Below are positions 19,012 through 29,020 of a DNA stretch of 64,000 bases, piece after piece. The stretch spans positions 124,001-188,000 of the forward strand of contig JAFAEQ010000015.1 of NCBI GenBank assembly GCA_023423935.1, in the 5' to 3' direction. This stretch comes from Pseudomonadota bacterium (GTDB taxonomy: Bacteria; Pseudomonadota; Gammaproteobacteria; Steroidobacterales; Steroidobacteraceae). A program made the translations under genes and the position numbers. The notes under the pieces were generated by a model. The model worked only from the letters and a program-made list of their open reading frames with translations. It was not told the DNA's origin and ran no database searches. Numbering within the stretch: the first letter of the stretch is position 1; each line of letters starts with the position of its first letter.

Positions 19012-20703
19012 ATGACACAGCTTCTCTCGGGATTGCAGCGTATCGGCCGTGCATTGATGCTTCCGATCGCAGTGCTGCCAGTGGCGGCGCTGCTCCTGCG
19101 GCTGGGGCAGGACGATCTGCTCGGCATTACAGCGATGGCCGCCGCGGGCGAGGCGATCTTCTCGAACCTCGGATTGCTGTTCGCCATCGGCGTCGCGGTA
19201 GGACTTGCGAGAGAGAATCACGGCGCGGCCGGTCTTGCGAGTGTCGTGGGTTATCTGGTTGCGGCGAAGGGCGCCGAGGTATTGATTCCCGTGCCTGCGG
19301 ACGCCATCGGCGATCTCACGGGTCAGGCGGCGGCGCTTGCGGAAGCCGCATTCCGTGCGAAAGAGCTTGGCAAGTTCAGTGTCCCCGTCGGCATCCTCTC
19401 GGGATTGATCGCGGGCGTTTTCTACAACCGTTACAGCGACGTGCGCCTGCCGGCATATCTCGCGTTCTTCGGCGGCCGCCGCTTCGTGCCGATCCTCAGT
19501 GGATGTGCAGGCCTGATTCTTGCGCTCTGCTTCGGGTACGGCTGGCCGGTTCTGGAGCGCGGCATGGATTCGCTCAGTCAGGCGGTGCTCGGTTCGCAAT
19601 CGATCGGCCTGTTCGCCTACGGCGTGCTGAATCGCGTGCTCATCGTGACCGGTCTGCATCACATCCTGAACAACATCGCGTGGTTTCTCCTCGGCGACTA
19701 TGGCGGTGTCACCGGTGACCTGAAGCGCTTCTTCGCGAACGACCCCAGCGCTGGCGCATTCATGAGCGGCTTCTTTCCCGTGATGATGTTCGGATTGCCG
19801 GCGGCCTGCTTCGCGATGTATCGAAGCGCACGACCTGAGCGCCGCAAGGCTGTGGGCGGCATGTTGCTGTCCATGGCACTGACCTCGTTTCTCACGGGCG
19901 TGACCGAGCCGATCGAGTTCTCCTTCATGTTCCTGGCGCCTGTGCTCTATGCGATCCACGCGCTGCTGACCGGGCTTGCCATGGCCATGATGGATGCATT
20001 CTCGATCAGGCTCGGCTTCGGCTTCTCGGCGGGCCTGTTCGACTATGTGCTCAACTTTTCGAAATCGACGCGTCCGCTCTGGCTGCTGCCGATCGGACTT
20101 GCTTACTTTGCGCTCTACTACGGTTTGTTCCGTTTCGTCATTGCGCGTTTCGATCTGAAGACGCCGGGGCGCGAGGTGGAAGAAACCGCTACGGCGAACG
20201 CTGTTTCCGCCGCGGGCGCTTCGCCCGCACGGGCATGGGTGAAAGCGCTTGGCGGAGCTGCGAATCTCGCCACGATCGATGCGTGTACGACGCGTTTGCG
20301 ATTGAGCATCGTGGATCAGTCGCTCGTGAAGGATGATGAGCTCAGGAGACTGGGCGCTCGCGGCATGGTGCGGCCGTCGACGGATACATTGCAGGTCGTG
20401 GTGGGTCCCGTGGCCGATCAGCTTGCAGGGGACATTCGCAAAGCCGTGCACGAAGGTGCGGCAACGAGGCAGCTCGATGTGAGCGCCCTGACCCGCGCGC
20501 TGGGCGGAAGCTCCAATATTGCGTCCATCGACGTGTGCGCCACGCGACTCAGTATCCGGCTGCGACAAGGATCGCTCGACACTGCCGCCATCAAAGCGGC
20601 AGGCGCGCGCGGTGCAGTCGCGGTCGGGCAGGGCTTGTGGCACGTGATCATCGGACCTCACGCGCAGGACGTTGCGCAAAGGCTGCAGCCGGCGCCGAGC
20701 TGA
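19012..20703 (+). CDS. nagE: PTS N-acetylglucosamine permease EIICBB
   Basis: Inner-membrane GlcNAc transporter that phosphorylates its substrate. Residues 1-375 form the IIC membrane domain, with LMLPIAVLPVAALLLRLGQ, GLARENHGAAGLASVVGYLVA and FLTGVTEPIEFSFMFLAPVLY. Two IIB domains follow: LATIDACTTRLR with Cys425 and IASIDVCATRLS with Cys509. The IIA domain found in E. coli NagE is absent and is supplied by the upstream fusion protein. Both IIB copies keep the cysteine, unlike many duplicated domains. 563 residues. Confidence 0.94.
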   Translation: MTQLLSGLQRIGRALMLPIAVLPVAALLLRLGQDDLLGITAMAAAGEAIFSNLGLLFAIGVAVGLARENHGAAGLASVVGYLVAAKGAEVLIPVPADAIGDLTGQAAALAEAAFRAKELGKFSVPVGILSGLIAGVFYNRYSDVRLPAYLAFFGGRRFVPILSGCAGLILALCFGYGWPVLERGMDSLSQAVLGSQSIGLFAYGVLNRVLIVTGLHHILNNIAWFLLGDYGGVTGDLKRFFANDPSAGAFMSGFFPVMMFGLPAACFAMYRSARPERRKAVGGMLLSMALTSFLTGVTEPIEFSFMFLAPVLYAIHALLTGLAMAMMDAFSIRLGFGFSAGLFDYVLNFSKSTRPLWLLPIGLAYFALYYGLFRFVIARFDLKTPGREVEETATANAVSAAGASPARAWVKALGGAANLATIDACTTRLRLSIVDQSLVKDDELRRLGARGMVRPSTDTLQVVVGPVADQLAGDIRKAVHEGAATRQLDVSALTRALGGSSNIASIDVCATRLSIRLRQGSLDTAAIKAAGARGAVAVGQGLWHVIIGPHAQDVAQRLQPAPS

Positions 20704-20797
20704 GTGCGTGTCGCCTCGATGGCGCCTGCGGGTCGGATGACAACGCACGACAAGATCAGATAAGGTGCGCCGATTCATACCCGCTCGAGGCGCATGC

Positions 20798-21973
20798 ATG
20801 CAATCACGTCGAACATTCACCGTTGCTCTGTCGCTGGCATTGGGGATCGCACTTTCCGGCTGCGACCGCCAGTCGCCGACACCCGCTGCCGAGCAAGTGC
20901 CTGCGCCAGCGGTGGCGAAGGCGACGGTGAGTCGTGCGGATTACGGCAAATTGCCGGATGGCACGGCAGTGGAGTCGTTCACGCTGACCAACGCTTCCGG
21001 TTGGAGCGTCACCGCCATCACTTACGGCGGCATCCTCACCTCGATCAAAGTGCCCGACCGCAACGGCAAGCTCGACGATGTCGTGCTCGGACACGACTCC
21101 CTGGACGACTATCTGAAGGACGGCTCGTATTTCGGCGCCATCGTGGGCCGCTACGCCAATCGCATCGGCGATGCGCAGTTCACCATCGACGGGCAGACGT
21201 ACAAGCTCGCAGCCAATAACGGTCCGAACTCATTGCACGGCGGATTGAAGGGTTTCGATAAGGCGGTGTGGAAAGCAGAGCCCATCGAGATGGCGGATGG
21301 TGCGGGCGTGAAGCTTACGCATACGAGTCCCGATGGCGATGAAGGTTATCCCGGCACATTGAACGTGGCCGTCACGTACACCTTCAACGATAAGGGAGAG
21401 CTCGTGCTCGATTACGAAGCCACGACCGACAAGGCGACGGTGGTGAATCTGACCAATCACAGCTACTTCAATCTCGGCGGCGACGGTTCGGGCGATGTGC
21501 TTGCGACCGAGCTGACCATCAACGCCGATCAGTACACGCCGACCGACAAAGGCCTCATTCCGACCGGCGAGCTTGCGTACGTGGAAGGCACGCCGCTCGA
21601 TTTTCGCACCAGTACCCCGATCGGTTCGCGCATCGGCGATCCGATGCTGAAGCTCGCCATGGGGTACGACAATAACTTCGTCATCAATCGCGCCGAAGGC
21701 CTAGTGCTCGCGGCTCGTGCGGTGGATCCGAAGTCCGGTCGCACCATGGAAGTGTTCACGACCGAGCCGGGGATTCAGCTCTACACGGCGAACCATCAGA
21801 AGAACAACGTGGGTAAGTCGGGCCATATCTATAACCAGTACAACGCCTTCTGCCTCGAAACACAGCATTTCCCCGACTCGCCGAACAATCCCTCATTCCC
21901 CACCACCACCTTGCGCCCGGGCGAGACCTTCAAGTCCCGAACGGTCTATGCGTTCTCGGTGAACGGGGAATAG
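20798..21973 (+). CDS. Aldose 1-epimerase lipoprotein
   Basis: Galactose-mutarotase-fold enzyme, 391 residues, interconverting alpha and beta anomers of free aldoses. The ATG at 20798 yields a lipoprotein signal with LSGC near residue 22; an upstream in-frame GTG would only extend it. YGKLPDGTAVESFTLTN, GRYANRIGDAQFTIDGQTYKLAANNGPNSLHGG and VNLTNHSYFNLGG contain the active-site Arg and His residues, and the acidic general base lies in CLETQHFPDSPNNPSFP. Export suggests action on sugars released by the periplasmic glycosidases on either side. It may belong with the alpha-glucan genes rather than with nag. Confidence 0.93.
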   Translation: MQSRRTFTVALSLALGIALSGCDRQSPTPAAEQVPAPAVAKATVSRADYGKLPDGTAVESFTLTNASGWSVTAITYGGILTSIKVPDRNGKLDDVVLGHDSLDDYLKDGSYFGAIVGRYANRIGDAQFTIDGQTYKLAANNGPNSLHGGLKGFDKAVWKAEPIEMADGAGVKLTHTSPDGDEGYPGTLNVAVTYTFNDKGELVLDYEATTDKATVVNLTNHSYFNLGGDGSGDVLATELTINADQYTPTDKGLIPTGELAYVEGTPLDFRTSTPIGSRIGDPMLKLAMGYDNNFVINRAEGLVLAARAVDPKSGRTMEVFTTEPGIQLYTANHQKNNVGKSGHIYNQYNAFCLETQHFPDSPNNPSFPTTTLRPGETFKSRTVYAFSVNGE

Positions 21974-22035
21974 GGAAGAAGCGGCGTAGCCGCTGTGCCC
22001 GTCTCCCATGACTCATTCCCTAATCACTAACGACT

Positions 22036-22074
22036 CGTATTCACTGGCGCGCAGCGCCAGTGAATACGTATGCA
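22036..22074. promoter_or_regulatory. Inverted repeat with predicted LacI-family operator upstream of alpha-glucosidase
   Basis: CGTATTCACTGGCGC (22036-22050) and its exact reverse complement (22054-22068) flank a three-base loop. The right arm merges into TGAATACGTATGCA (22061-22074), a near-palindrome centred on CG as in LacI-family operators. The same 13-14-mer occurs at 23825-23838 and, inverted, at 30535-30547. Confidence 0.7.
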
Positions 22075-22168
22075 GGCCCTCGTTCTCCCAAGCTGACTGC
22101 CGCTAAGCTGCGTTCAAACGCAACGCGAACGCAATGCGTCGCTGCAAGCGGCGCAGTGGGAGAAGCAC

Positions 22169-23785
22169 ATGACGCAACCGTCCTGGTGGCGTGGTGCGGT
22201 GATCTACGAGATCTATCCGCGCAGTTTCAACGACAGCAATGGCGATGGCATCGGTGATCTGCAGGGCATCATCGATCGGCTGGACTACGTCGCGGATCTG
22301 GGTGTCGATGCGATCTGGGTCGCGCCTTTCTTCAAGTCGCCGATGGCCGATTTCGGTTACGACGTGTCGGACTATCGTGAGATCGATCCGATGTTCGGGT
22401 CGATGGGCGATTTCGACCGGATGCTGGCACGTGCGCACGAGCTCGGTCTCAAGGTCATCATCGACCAGGTGCTCAGTCACACCTCGAACGAGCATCTCTG
22501 GTTCAAGGAAAGCCGCTCGAGCCGCGACAATCCGAAGGCCGATTGGTATGTGTGGGCAGATCCGAAGGAGGACGGCACGCCTCCGAACAATTGGCTCTCG
22601 ATCTTCGGTGGCGTCGCTTGGCGCTGGGAACCGCGGCGCAAGCAGTACTACCTGCATAATTTCCTGTCATCGCAGCCAGATCTGAATTTCCACAACACGG
22701 AGGTTCGCAGCGCAGTGCTCGACAATCTGCGGTTCTGGCTCGACAAGGGTGTCGATGGACTACGGCTCGATGCGATCAATTTCTGTTTCCACGATCGGCA
22801 GCTGAGGAACAACCCGCCCAAGCCGCCGCACTTGCGCATCTCTCGTGCGTTCAGCCCTGAGAATCCATACGCATATCAATTCCATCGCTACGACAACACG
22901 CAACCCGAAAATCTCGAGTTCCTGACACAGCTGCGCGCGGTGCTCGATGAATATCCGGGCACCGTCGCATTGGGTGAGGTGGCCTCGGAGGAGCCGCTGG
23001 CGAGCATGGCGGAGTACACGAGCGAGAATCGATTGCACATGGCTTACAGCTTCGAGCTTCTCTCGGACGATTCATCCGCCGAGCATCTGCGGACAACGGT
23101 GCAGACACTCGAGTCGCACATGTCCGAAGGCTGGCCCTGCTGGGCATTGTCCAATCACGACGTGCGTCGCGTCGTGACGCGATGGGGCGGTGAGCATCCT
23201 GCGCCAGCTCTCGCCAATCAGTTGCTTGCCTTGCTTTGCTCGCTGCGGGGATCGGCGTGTCTCTATCAGGGCGAAGAGCTCGGACTTCCGGAAGCCTCGT
23301 TGCCGTACCAGGCATTACGCGATCCCTATGGCATTGCGTTCTATCCGAATTTCAAAGGACGCGATGGATGCCGTACACCGATGCCATGGGACGATTCGCA
23401 CTTTGCAGGATTTACAACGGCCGACCCGTGGTTGCCAATTCCGGATGAGCATCGGGCCTTCAATGTGGCCCGCCAGAACAACGACGCGTACTCGACGCTC
23501 GCGCGCTTCAAGGCCTTCCTGCGCTGGCGCAAGGCTCATCCGGTGCTGATCTACGGCGATATCGCCATCGTGCCGACCGCGGAACCTGTCTTTGCCTTCG
23601 AGCGCACGCTCGATGCGGAACGAATGTTCGTTGCCTTCAATTTGTCCCCTGGCGCGGTGCGGATCGACATCCCGGCGCTGCATGACTATCGGCAGCTGGA
23701 CAGTGTCGGAGTGCTCTCGGGGGAGTTGATGGGCGCGAGTCTTCGCATTCCCGCGCATGGGGTGGTGTTCGCTCAGCCGCGCTGA
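22169..23785 (+). CDS. GH13 alpha-glucosidase (oligo-1,6-/alpha-1,4-glucosidase type)
   Basis: Hydrolyses maltose, isomaltose and short maltooligosaccharides; 538 residues. WWRGAVIYEIYPRSFNDSNGDGIGDLQGI is the classical N-terminal stretch. The nucleophile Asp201 lies in GLRLDAINF, the general acid Glu270 in ALGEVASEE and the stabilising Asp in LSNHDVRR. There is no signal peptide, so it acts in the cytoplasm on sugars brought in by the MFS carrier encoded downstream. GGGAGAAG precedes the ATG. A LacI-type operator sits about 95 bp upstream. Confidence 0.95.
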   Translation: MTQPSWWRGAVIYEIYPRSFNDSNGDGIGDLQGIIDRLDYVADLGVDAIWVAPFFKSPMADFGYDVSDYREIDPMFGSMGDFDRMLARAHELGLKVIIDQVLSHTSNEHLWFKESRSSRDNPKADWYVWADPKEDGTPPNNWLSIFGGVAWRWEPRRKQYYLHNFLSSQPDLNFHNTEVRSAVLDNLRFWLDKGVDGLRLDAINFCFHDRQLRNNPPKPPHLRISRAFSPENPYAYQFHRYDNTQPENLEFLTQLRAVLDEYPGTVALGEVASEEPLASMAEYTSENRLHMAYSFELLSDDSSAEHLRTTVQTLESHMSEGWPCWALSNHDVRRVVTRWGGEHPAPALANQLLALLCSLRGSACLYQGEELGLPEASLPYQALRDPYGIAFYPNFKGRDGCRTPMPWDDSHFAGFTTADPWLPIPDEHRAFNVARQNNDAYSTLARFKAFLRWRKAHPVLIYGDIAIVPTAEPVFAFERTLDAERMFVAFNLSPGAVRIDIPALHDYRQLDSVGVLSGELMGASLRIPAHGVVFAQPR

Positions 23786-23824
23786 CCAGTCAACGGCATG
23801 TCTCGCACAGCGAATCTGCCTTCA

Positions 23825-23838
23825 TGAATACGTATGCA
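23825..23838. promoter_or_regulatory. Predicted LacI-family operator upstream of GH97 gene
   Basis: TGAATACGTATGCA, identical to the site at 22061-22074. It lies about 120 bp before the GH97 start codon in a 170-bp spacer. A partial copy, ACGTATTC, is at 23906-23913. Confidence 0.7.
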
Positions 23839-23955
23839 GGCCATTGTGAAGCGTGAGCGCCGGGTCCTAGGATCACTCGCACACAAACAAGGGGGAAGGG
23901 ACGTATTCGGGGCGATGTCTCGTGACATCGCGCAGGTACGTCATTACATCCGGTC

Positions 23956-26016
23956 ATGCGGATCCATGTCGGCAAACCCATCGTGCGCGCGTGCTGGCTC
24001 ATTACGAGTCTGCTGGCTGCATGCGCTGCACTTGCGGCTGAGGGTGCGGCGTCGGTGTCCTCGCCGTCGGGCTCGCTTGTCATCGAGGTCACGGTCGATA
24101 ACGAAGGCCGCCCCAGTTACGCGGTAGCGCGCCAGGGCAAACCTCTCATCGAGGCGTCGCGACTCGGCTTTCTGCTGGCGGATGTGCCCAAGCTCGAGCG
24201 CAACTTCGCGATCGATTCGCATTCGACCCGCAGCAGCGATGAAACCTGGGAGCAGCCCTGGGGCGAGCGCAGGTTCGTTCGCAACCGCTTCAATGAGCTG
24301 CGAGTGCGTCTCAAGGAGAAAACGCAGGCGCAGCGCCTTCTCGATGTCGTGTTCCGCGTGTATGACTACGGGCTGGGATTCCGCTATGAGTTTCCCGATC
24401 AGCCCGCGTTGAAGCAGGTCAAGGTCGCTGACGAGCTCACCGAGTTCGCGATCGTGCCGTCGGCTACGGCCTGGTGGATCCCCGCGGGCGAATGGAATCG
24501 CTACGAGTATCTGTATCGCACGACACCGTTGCGCGAAGTCAGTCAGGCGCATACGCCGATCACTGTGCGTACCGAAGACGGCGTGCACATGTCCTTCCAC
24601 GAAGCCGCGCTCGTCGACTACTCCGCGATGTGGCTGCGTCGTGTCGATGGTCAGCGCCTGAAAACGACGTTGTCGCCGTCCTCTTCCGGACCTCGCGTCG
24701 TGCGGGAAGCGCCGTTTGCGACGCCCTGGCGAACGATCCAGATCGTGGACAACGCTGCGGCACTCATCCCTTCGTCCGATCTGATCCTCAATCTCAACGA
24801 GCCCAACAAGCTCGGCGACGTCTCATGGGTCAAGCCGATGAAGTACGTCGGCATCTGGTGGGGTATGCATCTGGGTACGCAGAGCTGGTCCTCGGGCCCG
24901 ACGCATGGGGCAACGACGTCGAACACGATGCGCATGATCGACTTCGCCGCAAAGCATCGATTTGGCGGCGTGCTCGTGGAGGGCTGGAACGAAGGCTGGG
25001 ATGCGGACTGGTTCGCGAACGGCGAGAGCTTCAGTTTCACCAAGCCCTATCCCGACTTCGATATCGAGAAACTTGCAGCGTATGCGAAGACGAAGGGAGT
25101 CGAGCTGATCGGTCATCACGAAACCTCGGGCAACATCGAGCATTACGAGCAACAGCTCTGCGATGCGCTCGATTTGTACCAGCGGCTCGGGATTCATGCG
25201 GTGAAGACCGGTTATGTCGCTGACGCGGGCGGCATTCGAGCGAAGGACAGTGACGGCAACATTCATTACGAATGGCACGACGGTCAGGTGATGTCGCGTC
25301 ACCATCTCAGGGTCGTGACCGAAGCGGCCCAGAGGCACATCGCCGTCAATGCGCACGAGCCGATCAAGGACACCGGTTTGCGTCGTACCTATCCGAACTG
25401 GATCGCGCGCGAAGGCGCGCGCGGCATGGAATACAACGCGTGGGGCGATCCGCCGAACCCGCCGGAGCACGAGTCCATCCTCGTCTTCACGCGCATGCTG
25501 AGCGGTCCGATGGATTTCACGCCCGGCGTACTGAGCCTTAAGGGCAAAAATGGACAGCCCATCCAATCGACGCTCGCGAAACAGCTGGCGCTCTACGTCG
25601 TGCTGTACAGCCCGATCCAGATGGCGGCGGATCTTCCGGAGAACTACCAGAAGCACGCGAAGGCATTCCAGTTCATCAAGGACGTGCCGGTCGATTGGAG
25701 CGAGTCGCTCGCGCTCAATGGCGAGGTGGGCGATTACGTGACGATCGCGCGCAAGGATCGCCACAGCGAGGACTGGTATCTCGGTAGCGTGACTGATGAG
25801 TCGGCGCGGTCGTTGCCCGTGAAGCTCGACTTCCTGGATCCGGGAAAGCGTTATCGCGCGCAGATCTATCGCGACGGCGAGGGTGCGGACTGGAAGAGCA
25901 ATCCGCAGGCCATCGCCATCGAGACTCGCGACGTCACCTCGGAGGATACGTTGACGCTCGTGCTCGCATCGGGCGGCGGTGCGGCGGTTCGCTTCGTGGC
26001 GGGCAAGCATCGCTAG
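23956..26016 (+). CDS. GH97 alpha-glucosidase (SusB-like)
   Basis: 686-residue exported enzyme with a signal peptide (WLITSLLAACAALAAEG). An N-terminal beta-sandwich (about 30-280) carries GSLVIEVTVDNEGRPSYAVARQGKPL. The barrel follows, with YVGIWWGMHLG, LVEGWNEGWD, LIGHHETSGNIEHYE and TGYVADAGG. GH97 enzymes of the SusB branch hydrolyse alpha-glucosidic bonds in the periplasm with Ca2+ and Glu catalysis. Another GH97 branch acts on alpha-galactosides; the starch-like neighbourhood favours glucosidase. It is first in a set with the TonB receptor and the halogenase, under a predicted LacI operator. Confidence 0.93.
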   Translation: MRIHVGKPIVRACWLITSLLAACAALAAEGAASVSSPSGSLVIEVTVDNEGRPSYAVARQGKPLIEASRLGFLLADVPKLERNFAIDSHSTRSSDETWEQPWGERRFVRNRFNELRVRLKEKTQAQRLLDVVFRVYDYGLGFRYEFPDQPALKQVKVADELTEFAIVPSATAWWIPAGEWNRYEYLYRTTPLREVSQAHTPITVRTEDGVHMSFHEAALVDYSAMWLRRVDGQRLKTTLSPSSSGPRVVREAPFATPWRTIQIVDNAAALIPSSDLILNLNEPNKLGDVSWVKPMKYVGIWWGMHLGTQSWSSGPTHGATTSNTMRMIDFAAKHRFGGVLVEGWNEGWDADWFANGESFSFTKPYPDFDIEKLAAYAKTKGVELIGHHETSGNIEHYEQQLCDALDLYQRLGIHAVKTGYVADAGGIRAKDSDGNIHYEWHDGQVMSRHHLRVVTEAAQRHIAVNAHEPIKDTGLRRTYPNWIAREGARGMEYNAWGDPPNPPEHESILVFTRMLSGPMDFTPGVLSLKGKNGQPIQSTLAKQLALYVVLYSPIQMAADLPENYQKHAKAFQFIKDVPVDWSESLALNGEVGDYVTIARKDRHSEDWYLGSVTDESARSLPVKLDFLDPGKRYRAQIYRDGEGADWKSNPQAIAIETRDVTSEDTLTLVLASGGGAAVRFVAGKHR

Positions 26017-26090
26017 GGGCTCGCCGGATCGAAGTCCGGCGAGGCAGGGTTTCAGGCGCAATCGGCGCCGTATTTATGGGGGATACGTCG

Positions 26091-28904
26091 ATGAACGTTG
26101 GCAAACACAAAGAGCTCGAACGGGCCGTCATTCGTGCATTGCACGGCGGTTCAAACGTGCTGATTGGCGCCGCGATGCTCGGCATGAGCGTCACCGCAGT
26201 TGCTGCTGAAACGGGCACCAAGGACTTAGAGGAGGTCGTCGTCACCGGCATCCGCGCCAGCATCGAGAACGCCATCGCGGTCAAGAAGAACGATTCATCG
26301 ATCGTCGAAGCTGTGTCGGCCGAAGACATCGGCAAACTGCCGGACTCCTCGATTGCGGAATCGATCGCACGTCTGCCCGGCATCGCAGCCCAACGCACAA
26401 ACGGTCGCGCACAGACGCTGTCGATTCGCGGTCTCGGTCCCGACTTCACGGTGACCACGTTCAACGGCCGCGAACAGGCGACGACGAACGACAATCGCAC
26501 GGTCGAGTTCGATCAGTATCCTTCGGAGCTGGTGAACCAGGTCAAGATCTACAAGACCCCCGATGCCGGCATGGTGTATCAGGGCATCGCGGGTACGACT
26601 GACATCCAGACCGTCCAGCCGCTCAGCTACAGCAAGCGCACGGTAGCGGTGACCTACCGTAAGGAGTACGACGGTCAGGAAGCGAACATTCCGGGACTGG
26701 ATCGCGACGGCGACCGCGCCAATGCGACCTACATCGATCAGTTCGCAAACGGCACGCTCGGCGTTGCGCTCGGCATCGCCTACAACAAGAGCCCATATCA
26801 AGCTCAGACCCGCGAACCCTGGGGCTATGCGGACGCGCCGAGCGGAGACAAGGTCATCGGCGGCGACAAGGACGGCGTGCAGTCATCGTTCTACGAACGC
26901 ACGGGTTATATGGGCGTGGTCGAGTATCGGCCGAACGATCAGCTCCACATGGTGCTCGATGCCTATCACTCCGACTTCAAGGAGCTGCAGACGATTCAGC
27001 GACTCGAGTACGGCACCATCTGGTCGGGCGCAACGCTCACGAATCCGGGCGAAGTGGTCAATGGCCGCATCACATCGGGCACGTTTACGGGCGTGCCGTT
27101 CCAGGTCGTGGAGAACTACAACAATGATCGTCGCGCCGATGTCGATTCGATCGGCCTGAACACTCAATTCGATATCAACGACAACTGGGGCGTGAACGCG
27201 GATCTGAGCTATTCGAAAGTGAATCGCAACGATCTGCGACTGGAGTCCACGGCCGGCAACGGCAAGGCCGGCGATCCGGACTTCCCTGCACAAGAGGAGA
27301 CGATCTCCTTCACGACGGACGGCAATGGCATCACGCACCTGTCGCCTTCGCTCGACTACAGCAGTTACGACACCATCGTCCTGACCGATCCGGGCAACTG
27401 GGGCGGCGGGCCGCGCCGCTCGGGCTTCGTCGGACATCCGAAGATCGAAGACGAGATCAAGGCGATCCGACTGACGGCCAATCGCAAGTTCGACTCGTTC
27501 ATCGACAACGTCAGCTTCGGCGGCAACTACGCCGAGCGAACGAAATCGAAGCGTAACTGGCAGAGCAATTTGTGGCTGCCGGGGGACGGTCCCTATGCCG
27601 TGATTCCGGAGCAATACCGCACTGGTATCACCAAGTCCTCATTCTTCGGCACGCCGCACGGCATCGTCGGCTACGACGCGCTCGGGATGTATCACAGCGG
27701 ATTCTGGCAGCCGATCGATTCGATCGACGATCCGAATGCGAACATCAACGATCGCATCGCGGATGTGACCAACACCTGGAAGGTTACCGAGAAGCTCACG
27801 ACCGCCTTCGTGAAAGTGGGTATCGACACTCAGATCGGTACTCTCCCTCTCACCGGCAACATCGGCGTGCAGAGCATCACGACGGATCAGTCTTCAGAGA
27901 TCCGTTACACCTCGGGCACCGTCATTCCGGGCACCACGGATCTGAACTACTCCATCGTCAATCAGGGTGACAAGTACACCGATGTGTTGCCGAGCCTGAA
28001 CCTCGCGTTGGAGCTTCCGAACGACATGAAACTGCGATTCGGCGCGGCGATCACGGAAGCGCGTCCGCGCATGGACGATCTGGCAGGCGGTGCCGGCTAT
28101 TCGGTCCAGCCGAACGGCAGCCCCGTGATCGACGGCTCGCAAACTTTCTACTGGAAGCGCACCGGCGGCGGTAATCCGGAGCTCAAACCCTGGAAGGCGA
28201 ATACGTTTGATCTGTCCTTCGAGAAGTACTTCGAGCGCCAGGCGTATGTGTCCTTCGCCGTGTACTACAAGGATCTGACGACCTATATCGTCAACGAATC
28301 GACCATCACCAGTTTCGATGGCGTGCTGCTGCCCGATCAGAAGTCGCCCAGCGATCCGAGCGTGTACAGCGAGGCCAACGCAAACCGACTCGGTATCTCG
28401 ACGGTGAAGGTGAACGGCAGCGGCGGCTACATCCAGGGCGCCGAGTTCACTGCGTCGCTGCAGCTGTCGATGTTCAGCGATGCGCTGGAAGGATTCGGTC
28501 TGATCCTGAGCGGCGCCAAGAACGATTCGAAGATCAGGATCAACGGCCAGGAAACGCCGGTGCCGGGCCTTTCGGAAGAAGTCGTGAACACGACGTTGTA
28601 CTTCGAGCGCTCGGGCTTCTCGGCGCGCGTGAGCAATCGCTATCGCGGCGACTTCGTGGGCGAGGTGCCTGCATTCGATGCGAGCCTGACGCTCAATAAC
28701 GTCAAGGCGGAATCGCTGCTCGATGCGCAAGTCGGGTATGAGTTCCAGGAGGGCGCGCTGCAGGGCCTGAGTCTGAGTCTCACAGGCACCAACCTGACCG
28801 ACGAACCTTTCGTGCTGAGTGCCGTGGAAGAGGATCCGTACGATCTGGTCAAGTATCAGAAGTATGGGCCGGTGTATTCCTTCGCAGTCACGTACAAGTT
28901 CTGA
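26091..28904 (+). CDS. TonB-dependent receptor, predicted maltooligosaccharide uptake
   Basis: 937-residue outer-membrane receptor. Signal sequence ends VTAVAAETG, then a TonB-box-like LEEVVVTGIRASIENAIAVKKNDSS, the plug with IGKLPDSSIAESIARLPGIAAQRT, and the barrel ending in YKF. I chose the ATG at 26091 since GGGGGA lies eight bases upstream; an ATG at 26076 is also in frame. It falls in the receptor class common in Caulobacter and Xanthomonas carbohydrate loci. Downstream of the GH97 gene and upstream of the halogenase, it probably imports starch fragments. Confidence 0.92.
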   Translation: MNVGKHKELERAVIRALHGGSNVLIGAAMLGMSVTAVAAETGTKDLEEVVVTGIRASIENAIAVKKNDSSIVEAVSAEDIGKLPDSSIAESIARLPGIAAQRTNGRAQTLSIRGLGPDFTVTTFNGREQATTNDNRTVEFDQYPSELVNQVKIYKTPDAGMVYQGIAGTTDIQTVQPLSYSKRTVAVTYRKEYDGQEANIPGLDRDGDRANATYIDQFANGTLGVALGIAYNKSPYQAQTREPWGYADAPSGDKVIGGDKDGVQSSFYERTGYMGVVEYRPNDQLHMVLDAYHSDFKELQTIQRLEYGTIWSGATLTNPGEVVNGRITSGTFTGVPFQVVENYNNDRRADVDSIGLNTQFDINDNWGVNADLSYSKVNRNDLRLESTAGNGKAGDPDFPAQEETISFTTDGNGITHLSPSLDYSSYDTIVLTDPGNWGGGPRRSGFVGHPKIEDEIKAIRLTANRKFDSFIDNVSFGGNYAERTKSKRNWQSNLWLPGDGPYAVIPEQYRTGITKSSFFGTPHGIVGYDALGMYHSGFWQPIDSIDDPNANINDRIADVTNTWKVTEKLTTAFVKVGIDTQIGTLPLTGNIGVQSITTDQSSEIRYTSGTVIPGTTDLNYSIVNQGDKYTDVLPSLNLALELPNDMKLRFGAAITEARPRMDDLAGGAGYSVQPNGSPVIDGSQTFYWKRTGGGNPELKPWKANTFDLSFEKYFERQAYVSFAVYYKDLTTYIVNESTITSFDGVLLPDQKSPSDPSVYSEANANRLGISTVKVNGSGGYIQGAEFTASLQLSMFSDALEGFGLILSGAKNDSKIRINGQETPVPGLSEEVVNTTLYFERSGFSARVSNRYRGDFVGEVPAFDASLTLNNVKAESLLDAQVGYEFQEGALQGLSLSLTGTNLTDEPFVLSAVEEDPYDLVKYQKYGPVYSFAVTYKF

Positions 28905-28964
28905 AGGACGTCCCACTTGCTCAGAACCCCTGTGAGCAAGGGCGAAAGGATTCGGCACACTGCA

Positions 28965-29000
28965 ACACCCGCTGGCATCATGCTGGCGGGTGTCTTTTCT
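28965..29000 (+). terminator. Terminator after maltooligosaccharide receptor
   Basis: ACACCCGC (28965-28972) and GCGGGTGT (28986-28993) form a stem followed by CTTTTCTT. It lies 20 bases before the halogenase start, so part of transcription may stop before that gene. Confidence 0.75.
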
Positions 29001-29020
29001 TACGTTACGACCGAGCGCAC

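Noticed and set aside
18439..20820. Long minus-strand open frame (793 codons) opposite the PTS genes
   Set aside because: It mirrors nagF-nagE on the opposite strand, has the His/Arg-rich composition of a shadow frame and no recognisable domains.
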